From: JAEYZS01 sp031374125
Lineage (GTDB): Bacteria; Bdellovibrionota; Bdellovibrionia; Bdellovibrionales; JAEYZS01
DNA: 12,932 nt
Assembly: GCA_031374125.1 (NCBI GenBank)
Contig: JANMFM010000271.1
Span: 1 to 12,932, forward strand
Direction of reading: 5' to 3'
Of the stretch, positions 5,912-12,254 are shown piece by piece (positions within the stretch are counted from its first letter, which is position 1; each line of letters starts with the position of its first letter). The notes beneath the pieces were generated by a model. That model was not told the DNA's origin, made no database searches, and saw only the letters and a list, made by a program, of their open reading frames with translations. The translations under genes and the position numbers were made by a program.

Positions 5912-7009
5912 ATGAAGCACACCTTGATGTTCATCGATGATGAGACCGACAATCTAGACGCTCTCGAAAGAGTCTTTCGCAAGAAGTACAATGTGCTCAA
6001 GTGCAACTCTGGACCGGAAGCGCTGAAAATCCTCAAAGAACAAGACGATATTTCTGTGATCATCAGTGACCAGAGAATGCCCGAAATGACGGGCGTGGAA
6101 TTCCTAGAGAAATCCATGAAGACTCATCCCAATTGCATTCGTATTCTTTTAACGGGTTACACGGATCTAGACTCAGTGATTGCCGCGATCAACTCCGGTC
6201 AAGTCTATCGTTACATCACCAAACCTTGGGATACGAGGGATCTACAGATCACCGTCGATCAAGCTGTCGAAAAATTCGAACTCGAAAGTGAACTCAAAGT
6301 TAAGAATCAAAAATTAGAAAAAGCCTTGAATGAATTAAAAACTTTGGATCAAGCAAAGAGCCAGTTTATGATTTTGATTAATCACGAACTAAAGACTCCC
6401 CTCACTTCACTCTTAAGCTTTATGGAACTCCTTTCTCAGACTTCATTAGATGAAGACCAAAAAAAATATATTTCTAGAATAAATAAAAGCTCAGACAAAC
6501 TCCATGAGATCATTATGGACTCCCTAGAGTTAGTTTCCAGCGAACTGGAACAAACAAAATTACAAAAAAACAAAATCCAAGATAAAAAAATTGTAGACCA
6601 AGCCATCGGTAAACTCTCAAGTTTAGCTGACGAAAAGAAAATCCGAATCAAAACTATTTTCTGCGAAGAAACTTTCGATAGCGATGCCCAAATGCTGGAT
6701 AATGTTTTGGTGAGAGTGATCAAAAATGCCATTCAGCATGGCGACAACTCAGAGCCCATCACAATTGAAACAGCAAAAGACGATGCCACTGGAAAAATCA
6801 AATTTGAAATCACAAATTCCGGAAAAGACATTTCAAAAGACACCATCGAAAAAATCTTAAAACCTTTTGCCCTAAACGAAAACATCATGAACCATTCAAA
6901 AGGTTTAGGATTGGGCTTAAGTATTTCGCAGTCCATTCTAAAACGCCTAGGCTCGACTCTAAAAATCGAAAGCTCAAAAAAACAAATCACCGTTTCTTTT
7001 TCTATATAG
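5912..7009 (+). CDS. Response-regulator/histidine-kinase hybrid (REC-HisKA-HATPase)
   Basis: This 365-residue cytoplasmic protein has a receiver domain at ~4-122 with acidic pair D9/D10, phospho-acceptor Asp53 (in SDQRMP), Thr81 (LLTGY) and Lys104 (TKPW). A coiled linker follows (~122-150), then a HisKA dimerisation helix with His158 (INHELKTPL), then an ATPase domain at ~225-365 with N-box Asn272 (KNAIQHG), an NSG-type G1 box (302-304) and a GLGLGL G2 box (331-336). There is no membrane or sensor domain, so the input is probably phosphorylation of the receiver, as in a relay. I chose the ATG at 5912 because the receiver starts directly after it, although no Shine-Dalgarno is visible. An in-frame TTG at 5873 is the alternative. 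It diverges from the Gly-rich gene. Confidence 0.88.
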   Translation: MKHTLMFIDDETDNLDALERVFRKKYNVLKCNSGPEALKILKEQDDISVIISDQRMPEMTGVEFLEKSMKTHPNCIRILLTGYTDLDSVIAAINSGQVYRYITKPWDTRDLQITVDQAVEKFELESELKVKNQKLEKALNELKTLDQAKSQFMILINHELKTPLTSLLSFMELLSQTSLDEDQKKYISRINKSSDKLHEIIMDSLELVSSELEQTKLQKNKIQDKKIVDQAIGKLSSLADEKKIRIKTIFCEETFDSDAQMLDNVLVRVIKNAIQHGDNSEPITIETAKDDATGKIKFEITNSGKDISKDTIEKILKPFALNENIMNHSKGLGLGLSISQSILKRLGSTLKIESSKKQITVSFSI

Positions 7010-7032
7010 TAATAATCAGGCATTAAAAATGC

Positions 7033-7066
7033 AAAAGCAGATCTTGCTTATGCGAGATCTGCTTTT
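7033..7066 (+). terminator. Strong 15-bp hairpin after the kinase gene (terminator or REP-like element)
   Basis: AAAAGCAGATCTTGC and GCGAGATCTGCTTTT pair over 15 bp (one U-G pair) around a TTAT tetraloop, 23 nt after the stop codon at 7009. The 3' arm ends in TTTT, so it can act as a terminator in either direction. Its arm is also repeated in inverted form at 7294-7311, which suggests it belongs to a repeat family linked to the downstream transposase. Confidence 0.65.
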
Positions 7067-7404
7067 GAGCGAACCCTCTGCCAAATTTCGGAAGGAGGTC
7101 CGATATGCGTACAAAACTTACCAGTTATGTATTCTTTCGGCGTTTTTTGAAGGTCTCTAAACAGCTAATAAAAATTCTTCTGCTTGCATTAGAATTGATT
7201 AGAGCTCTGAAGCTTTAAACGAATTGCCTCCAACTTGCTTACGAAGTGATTGAGACTAAGGACTAGGCTAAACCTTGGACATGGCAAGCACGGAAAGCGG
7301 ATTCTCGCATAGGCACTATATATACAGAGATTGAGGAATAGCGCGGTATATATCGAAAGATGCTGTCCGAAAATCGAATATAATTCAGAAACTGGATCCG
7401 CTTT
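7034..7404. repeat. Alternating inverted copies of AAAGCRGAT (REP/BIME-like)
   Basis: The nine-base motif AAAGC(A/G)GAT occurs four times in alternating orientation: + at 7034-7042, - at 7057-7065, + at 7294-7302, - at 7396-7404. In addition 7049-7065 matches the reverse complement of 7294-7311 over 16 of 18 positions. Alternating palindromic units directly upstream of a RAYT-type transposase are what REP/BIME elements look like, but the canonical REP tetranucleotide was not identified, so the label is tentative. Confidence 0.45.
7105..7218 (+). CDS. Candidate 37-residue basic amphipathic peptide
   Basis: An ATG at 7105 opens 37 codons ending TAA at 7216-7218. A perfect AGGAGG (7093-7098) lies 6 nt upstream, the strongest ribosome site in the window. 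The peptide begins MRTKLTSYVFFRRFLK and ends ELIRALKL. It has nine Lys/Arg, one acidic residue and Leu/Ile-rich turns that would make an amphipathic or membrane-active helix. The AGGAGG forms exactly the loop of a 5-bp hairpin (TCGGA 7088-7092, TCCGA 7099-7103). No family is recognised. It may be a small membrane-acting peptide such as a type I toxin-like product, a leader peptide, or a chance frame; the ribosome site favours real translation. Confidence 0.4.
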   Translation: MRTKLTSYVFFRRFLKVSKQLIKILLLALELIRALKL

Positions 7405-7420
7405 GTTCTTCAGAGTGCTT
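7286..7420 (+). ncRNA. Candidate structured RNA / inverted-repeat element upstream of the transposase
   Basis: AAGCAC (7286-7291) pairs with GTGCTT (7415-7420), and AAAGCGGAT (7294-7302) with ATCCGCTTT (7396-7404). Inside, ATATATAC (from ~7318) pairs with GTATATAT (from ~7345). The nested pairs describe a ~135-nt fold followed by TAATTTTA. A perfect TATAAT (7379-7384) lies inside, but I see no matching -35. No tRNA, 6S, tmRNA or SRP signature is visible. It may be a transposase-recognised element, an RNA gene, or both. Confidence 0.3.
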
Positions 7421-7435
7421 TAATTTTACTATGAG

Positions 7436-7467
7436 CAGGTATCCGTTCTTGCATTTTAGTCAGGTAT
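7436..7467 (+). repeat. Direct repeat CAGGTAT across the transposase start
   Basis: CAGGTAT occurs at 7436-7442 and 7461-7467; the second copy includes the start codon region of the transposase. The spacing is 25 bp. It could be a binding site for the transposase itself or a chance match. Confidence 0.2.
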
Positions 7468-8119
7468 GGGAAGAAAATTATTAGTCCGAACAACCGAATA
7501 TCCATATTACATAACCGCTAAGTTAAATAATAGGCCTTACCTCAATGAAAAAGATTGTTGGGATCTTTTTTGTCATGTCTTGATGGACACTCAGAAAAAA
7601 TTTAATTTGGAAGTTCATGCTTTTCTTATGATGAATAATCATATTCACCTGCTGGCTTCTACACCTGATAAAAATATAGATAAAGCTATGCACTATTTTA
7701 TGACCACCACTAGCAAAGCTATTGTTTTTGTTACCAAGAAAATTCATAGAATTTGTGAAGCTAGATACGATAAAACACTTATCACTAGTGAGGAAAATTA
7801 TGCGCATGCATTTAAATATCTGTATGCAAATCCGCTCAAAGCCGAAATTGTAAACTCCATTGAAAACTACAAATGGTCTACAATAGATTCAAAAAAATAT
7901 TCTAAATACAAAAATAAGCTCATTATCGAGCAACACCAGGGCTTTAATTACTACATTCCAGAAAGTCGAAATCAGCTGTTAGCTTGGATCAACCATACAG
8001 ATGATGTCTATTACACCAAGCAAGTAAGAAAGGCTTTAGAAAAAAGTGTCTTTGAATTTCCCAATGATGAAGGAGTAAAAAAATATGAATATTTTAAAAA
8101 TTTCTTTCTTAAAAAATAA
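7466..8119 (+). mobile_element. Y1 (HUH) transposase of the RAYT / IS200-like group
   Basis: This 217-residue protein carries the Y1_Tnp plan: an opening strand EYPYYITAKLNNRPYL (equivalent to 'YHVTxRGNNR'), the HUH pair His59-Ile-His61 within MMNNHIHLL, and the nucleophile region KYLYANPLKAEIV with Tyr118 the likely catalytic residue. These enzymes cut and join single-stranded DNA at hairpins; the RAYT branch is tied to REP repeats. The key residues are intact, so the enzyme is probably active. Only CAGG precedes the ATG as a weak ribosome site. No cargo genes or IS200 ends were identified. The last ~12 codons overlap the ribosome site and 5' end of the secretin gene, implying the frame runs into older pilus-operon DNA. 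Confidence 0.85.
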
Positions 8120-9386
8120 GGTGGCTGGCATTATTTTATTTTTGCTAGTTGGGATCTTGGCAAAGGCCGACGATGTCATTCTGGTTCCCGTGGGAAAAAC
8201 GGAGGCGCTTCCTTTTAAGCCTTATTCCTATATTCATGTATCCAATGGGAAGATTCTAAAATTGCGAGAGCAGGGCGGGAGAATCTTGGCTACGGGCACT
8301 TCTCCGGGTGAGCTCACACTGACCAATCAGTCGAAGAAATATAAAACTTATGTTTTAGAACAAAAAGATATCGACTCTTACAATGCCCTTTCAAAGATTA
8401 TCCAAAATATGCGAGGTCTAAAAATCGATATCTTAGATAACCGGATCTATGTGACCGGAGAGCTCTTAAGACTCAGTGATTGGGAAAAAATCGCAAACCT
8501 TGCACAAGAAAAAAATCTTCGCTGGATTTTAAAAGCCAAAATATTAAAAGAATTTGAAACTGCAATTACGGATAGAATCAATCAAGACATTCAAGATGCG
8601 TCCCTCCCCATTCCTTCGCTTTCCGTAAGTCCTGAACTTCAAGCTGTTATATCGTCTCAACAAAAAAATTATATCGAACGCTACCATCAGCTTTTAGAAC
8701 CTATGGGGTTTAAAATGATCGAAGATAAAAATGCGCTCCAACTAGAGCCGATGGTGGATCTGAATGTGCAAATGGTTGAACTCAAGAAAAATTCATTTAA
8801 AAAATTGGGCGTAGATTTTCCGCAGAACTACGCCGCACAAGTTCTCCCCGCAGAAAATTTTAAAATTGTGGGCAATCCATTTCAAATGGCATTGAATGCG
8901 CTTGAGCAAGATGGAAATGCCAAGATCATTGCCTCCCCTCACCTCAGTTGTCGCAGCGGGAAAGAAGCCACGTTCCTTGCTGGCGGAGAAATTCCTATTA
9001 AAATTATGAATTTTCAAACCAACGAGATTCAGTGGAAGAAACATGGAATCCTACTCACCTTCAAACCCATCGCCGATCGCTCAGGGAAAATGAGTCTTTC
9101 GCTGACGGCAGAAATTTCGATGCTCGATCAAGCCCAAGCCGTTGATGGCATCCCGGGATTACTAGTCAACCGCGTGGAAAGTCATCTTGATCTCAAACAA
9201 ACTCAAACCATAGCGATCTCAGGATTAATTAAGGAGCACATTGGCAGATCTCATCAAGGACTCGCCTTTTTAAAAAATATTCCGGTACTAGGACTTTTAT
9301 TTTCTAGTGAAGATTTTAGAGAAGACCGAACCGATCTTGTTGTTTTTGTAACTCCCAAAGTTCTTAGCGAAGGAGTGGCGAAATGA
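8085..9386 (+). CDS. cpaC: CpaC/RcpA-type Flp pilus secretin
   Basis: This 433-residue outer-membrane channel subunit has a hydrophobic export signal (~13-27) and a pilus-secretin N-terminal domain (VILVPVGKTEALPF, ~31-80). A BON-like or N-domain segment follows (~95-145, with GLKIDILDNRIYVTGE). The C-terminal secretin domain (~225-427) shows QDGNAKIIASPHLSC, AGGEIPI, VLGLLFSS and TDLVVFVTPKVL. It would form the multimeric ring through which Flp pili exit. AGGAG at 8071-8075, nine nucleotides upstream, supports the ATG at 8085, so the gene begins 35 nt inside the transposase frame. It overlaps the ATPase gene by ATGA. At 433 residues it is of normal size for CpaC. Confidence 0.9.
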   Translation: MNILKISFLKNKVAGIILFLLVGILAKADDVILVPVGKTEALPFKPYSYIHVSNGKILKLREQGGRILATGTSPGELTLTNQSKKYKTYVLEQKDIDSYNALSKIIQNMRGLKIDILDNRIYVTGELLRLSDWEKIANLAQEKNLRWILKAKILKEFETAITDRINQDIQDASLPIPSLSVSPELQAVISSQQKNYIERYHQLLEPMGFKMIEDKNALQLEPMVDLNVQMVELKKNSFKKLGVDFPQNYAAQVLPAENFKIVGNPFQMALNALEQDGNAKIIASPHLSCRSGKEATFLAGGEIPIKIMNFQTNEIQWKKHGILLTFKPIADRSGKMSLSLTAEISMLDQAQAVDGIPGLLVNRVESHLDLKQTQTIAISGLIKEHIGRSHQGLAFLKNIPVLGLLFSSEDFREDRTDLVVFVTPKVLSEGVAK

Positions 9387-10474
9387 ATCCTCTTCAAATC
9401 ATCGTCAAAGACATTTGCAATAAAATTAAAATCTCACCCAGCATCGATATTGTATCTTTAGAAACAGGAAACGATCGCTTAGAGAAAATTTTAAATCAAG
9501 AGATTAAAAACCAAAATATCGAATGCAGATTAAGACTTCAAGGAGAATTCTTTGGAAATGGGCCCCTCGACCATTTGATTGATGATGAAGATGTAACCGA
9601 AATCATCATCAATTCTTGGAAAGATATTTGGTATGAAAAAGGCGGGAAATTTTTTGAATCTCAAGATACTTTCTTGAGTCAAACCACTTATCACAACTAT
9701 GTGCATAGACTGTGTAAAACACTAAAAGCTCAACTTACTTTTGATCAGCCATTTTTATGTATCACTCAAGAGAATTTTAGGTATCACATTGTTTCGCCCT
9801 CCATCTCCGGAGAAGACTTTACTCTATCTATTAGAAAGCACCGAAAGAAAAGATGGTCGATGAATGATCTCTTGGAGAAAAAATCACTTACCGCTTCTCA
9901 GTTCAAATTTATTCAGAGTTTAATTAAGGATCGGAAAAATTTCTTAGTCATTGGGGCAACCGGAACTGGTAAAACGACTTTTTTAAATTGTTGTTTGAAA
10001 CTTTTAAATGCCGATGACCGTACCGTGATTATAGAAGATACCTCTGAATTAGTTATTCCCAACGGCGTGAGCACAAAACTTCTTACCCGGAAGGATTCCC
10101 ATGGGCTCCTCAGTCCTATCGACTTGACGATCCTCATAAGAGAAGCGCTGAGAATGAGACCTGACCGTTTAGTTCTGGGTGAGGTCCGTGGTCCAGAAGC
10201 GAAGGATCTGCTACTAGCACTCTCGACAGGACACGAAGGAAGCATCGGAACTCTCCACGCAGTCTCTGCGCAAGAAGCTCTGATCCGTCTAGAAATGCTG
10301 ATCCAATTGGGCGCTCCTCAATGGAGCCTAGAAGCCATTCGAAGACTTATTTATTTTTCACTTCACTACATTATATGTATAGAGCGCGATGAGCATGGAC
10401 AAAGGTCTGTGAAAAATATCCATAAGATCTCGGGGCTAGAGAGTTTTGGATTTCTTCTAGAAAACATTCTTTAG
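9383..10474 (+). CDS. cpaF: TadA/CpaF secretion ATPase
   Basis: This 363-residue cytoplasmic ATPase powers Flp pilus assembly. It has the N-terminal helical domain (~1-80) with LIDDEDVTEIIIN, typical of CpaF. Walker A is GATGTGKT (191-198), the Asp-box EDTSEL lies at 218-223, Walker B RPDRLVLGEVRG spans 259-270 with catalytic Glu267, and the His-box GTLHA is at 289-293. All motifs are intact. It is at the short end for the family (usually ~400-480), mainly through a shorter N-terminus. The ATGA overlap with the secretin gene, and GAAGGAG at 9369-9375 just before the start, indicate coupled translation. TadB/TadC platform genes do not follow it here. Confidence 0.92.
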   Translation: MNPLQIIVKDICNKIKISPSIDIVSLETGNDRLEKILNQEIKNQNIECRLRLQGEFFGNGPLDHLIDDEDVTEIIINSWKDIWYEKGGKFFESQDTFLSQTTYHNYVHRLCKTLKAQLTFDQPFLCITQENFRYHIVSPSISGEDFTLSIRKHRKKRWSMNDLLEKKSLTASQFKFIQSLIKDRKNFLVIGATGTGKTTFLNCCLKLLNADDRTVIIEDTSELVIPNGVSTKLLTRKDSHGLLSPIDLTILIREALRMRPDRLVLGEVRGPEAKDLLLALSTGHEGSIGTLHAVSAQEALIRLEMLIQLGAPQWSLEAIRRLIYFSLHYIICIERDEHGQRSVKNIHKISGLESFGFLLENIL

Positions 10475-10553
10475 AAAATGTTAAATAAAATTCTGTCTCA
10501 TTCCGATACAGAGTATGAGTAAGAAACCAAACAAGCACATGGAGGTGCAAGTC

Positions 10554-10934
10554 ATGGACAAAATCAGCAGCATCATTAGCTCATCAAAGAACAAAGTCGA
10601 CATGAGCAAAGAAAGACCCGTGAGAGCCGGCGCACCGACATACGGACAACCCGTAAGTGAAGCAACGCAAACTTTTAAAAAAATTGAAAAAGAACAAGAA
10701 CTGATGAGCCCCATGGCTGCCGTGACCTCTGCAAAAATCAATTCCCCAGACGTTCAACGCCATACAGGAATCATCGATAAAATCACGCTCAGCTTTAAGG
10801 GTCATTCTGAAAGAGAAGAACCAAAGGTAGAGCAAGTTATTGATTTGAGTACTTTAGAGACATCCGGAGATACATCGGTAGAAGTAGCTCCAGAAGAAGC
10901 TTCTGAATATCAACCTTTAGATTTATACGCCTAG
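10554..10934 (+). CDS. Small unrecognised protein, probably disordered, downstream of cpaF
   Basis: This 126-residue protein has no signal peptide or membrane helix. The N-terminus is Ser/Lys-rich (MDKISSIISSSKNKV), followed by Arg/Pro-rich RPVRAGAPTYGQPV, a short amphipathic stretch (EATQTFKKIEKEQEL), and an acidic C-terminus (~90-126). The composition suggests a largely disordered protein. I do not recognise a family. GGAGG at 10541-10545, 8 nt upstream, supports the ATG at 10554 over in-frame ATGs at 10515 and 10539. Its place directly after the Flp ATPase is where, from memory, Bdellovibrio carries its host-interaction (hit) genes; similarity to those was not checked. Confidence 0.6.
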   Translation: MDKISSIISSSKNKVDMSKERPVRAGAPTYGQPVSEATQTFKKIEKEQELMSPMAAVTSAKINSPDVQRHTGIIDKITLSFKGHSEREEPKVEQVIDLSTLETSGDTSVEVAPEEASEYQPLDLYA

Positions 10935-10935
10935 A

Positions 10936-10957
10936 TCTTTAAAGCGTCTCTTAAAGA
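10936..10957. other. AT-rich hairpin between convergent genes
   Basis: TCTTTAA (10936-10942) and TTAAAGA (10951-10957) form a 7-bp stem with an 8-nt loop just after the stop at 10934 and 14 nt short of the convergent ATPase stop. It has no T-tract, so it is a weak terminator at best. Confidence 0.25.
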
Positions 10958-10971
10958 AGCGGAATGGGAAA

Positions 10972-12117
10972 TCATTGAGATTTGACTTCCGCCCAAATTT
11001 TATCAATTTCTGCCTTATAATTATCTTTGTTCATGAGAACTAATTCTGCAGTTGGAAATTCTTTTTTGAACTCATGCAACGCTTTTGCTTTATTTTTATG
11101 ATTAGACTTAACTTCTATAGCCCAAAGTTTTTTTCCGAACTTGTAAACATAATCCACTTCAAAATTTCTGCTTCGCCAGTAATAGAGCTCTCCAGGTAAA
11201 GTATTTAATATTGCTCCCACTGTAAGCTCAAATGCTCGCCCATAATTGTCGGGACCATAATCTGCATCAATGGTGATAGAGTAAAGCGATGGACACAATG
11301 GTAATATTTTAGGAGAAGAGCTTCGAGATAATACTTTTTTATTAGAAAATTTGAACAATTGCCTTAAAAGAAATGCTTGCTCGAAGAGTTCTAGATAATA
11401 TTTCACCACTTCAGTATTTCCTCTGTCTTGCAACTGCCCGAGTAGCTTTGTATAGCTGATCTCTTGGCAAGCATAGCTGCAGGCTAAATAAAAACATTGT
11501 TTGAAAAGCGAAGGAGATTTGACTCGAGCCAACGAAAGAATATCTTTTCCAATCACAGCATCCACAATGGAGTTTTGTACGTAATTGAGCCAATTGATTT
11601 TATCCTCAATAAAGTTATAACTTCCTGGATAGCCTCCGAATTTTAAATATTGATCGAGATCTAAATTATATGCCTTCTGACTTTCGCCAGGGTTCCAATG
11701 ATAGACTTTGTGAAGGAAGAATCTGCCAGCCAAACTTTCGCTTAAACCCTTTTGAAGTTCTAGTGAACTTGAGCCTAATAAAATTAATTTTATATGATCC
11801 GACTTTAAATTTTGCTGATCCCAAAGTTGCTTTACAGCTTCAGCCCAATTTTCTACTTTTTGAATTTCATCAATAACTAATATTGTATTGGGAGATTTAT
11901 TTTTTGCTATTAGCCACTGTTCTGTAATCCAAGAAGGTTGTTTTAAAACATCTCCATCCGCTGATATATAGAAATAATCTCTTTTCACCTTTTGAAGAAG
12001 CTGCTTTATACCTGTTGTTTTCCCAACTTGACGAGGTCCAATTACCACTTCGATGAGTGGGTGCTTTCTTGTAAGGCTTGCTAAGATCTCATTTACAAAG
12101 CTACGAGTGATTTCCAT
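10972..12117 (-). CDS. AAA_14 / DUF4143 ATPase with PD-(D/E)XK-like C-terminus
   Basis: This 381-residue protein has Walker A GPRQVGKTT (27-35), Walker B ILVIDEIQK (79-87) with D83/E84, the sensor-like LLGSSS (113-118), AGRFF (130-134), and the family's GGYPG (161-165). A helical DUF4143 region follows. The C-terminal domain carries E297, D322 (EVDYV) and the EVK motif (335-337), the residues of a PD-(D/E)XK nuclease-like fold. The family is widespread and of unclear function, and has been linked to mobile or defence contexts. The start ATG has no Shine-Dalgarno but lies at the predicted transcription start, so the mRNA may be leaderless. The base composition is more AT-rich than the pilus genes, which fits lateral acquisition. 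Confidence 0.88.
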   Translation of the reverse strand: MEITRSFVNEILASLTRKHPLIEVVIGPRQVGKTTGIKQLLQKVKRDYFYISADGDVLKQPSWITEQWLIAKNKSPNTILVIDEIQKVENWAEAVKQLWDQQNLKSDHIKLILLGSSSLELQKGLSESLAGRFFLHKVYHWNPGESQKAYNLDLDQYLKFGGYPGSYNFIEDKINWLNYVQNSIVDAVIGKDILSLARVKSPSLFKQCFYLACSYACQEISYTKLLGQLQDRGNTEVVKYYLELFEQAFLLRQLFKFSNKKVLSRSSSPKILPLCPSLYSITIDADYGPDNYGRAFELTVGAILNTLPGELYYWRSRNFEVDYVYKFGKKLWAIEVKSNHKNKAKALHEFKKEFPTAELVLMNKDNYKAEIDKIWAEVKSQ

Positions 12118-12164
12118 TTTACTAGATTAGACTATTAATTTTACTAGGTCAACCTAGTAAAATT
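12117..12164 (-). promoter_or_regulatory. Palindromic operator-promoter of the AAA_14 gene
   Basis: AATTTTACTAGG (12137-12148) and CCTAGTAAAATT (12153-12164) form a perfect inverted repeat with 12-bp arms and a 4-bp centre. A third half-site TTTTACTAG lies at 12117-12125, touching the start codon. On the - strand, TTGACC (12152-12147), a 17-nt spacer and TAATCT (12129-12124) make a plausible sigma-70 promoter. The palindrome centre covers the -35 and the third half-site overlaps the -10 and start. Binding of a dimer would repress the gene. Confidence 0.6.
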
Positions 12165-12254
12165 TATTTTATTAAATTATGCTAATAGTTACAAATAGAT
12201 ACCAATTGCGCCACTGCGTATCTTACGCCTTAAATCTAGTATCAACAGATCAAT

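Noticed and set aside
6436..7023. Two - strand frames opposite the kinase gene
   Set aside because: They are shadows of the HisKA-HATPase coding sequence, which has intact motifs on the + strand.
7219..7465. tRNA or known small RNA
   Set aside because: No cloverleaf, T-loop or anticodon arm and no 6S, SRP or tmRNA signature could be found; it is kept only as a structured candidate.
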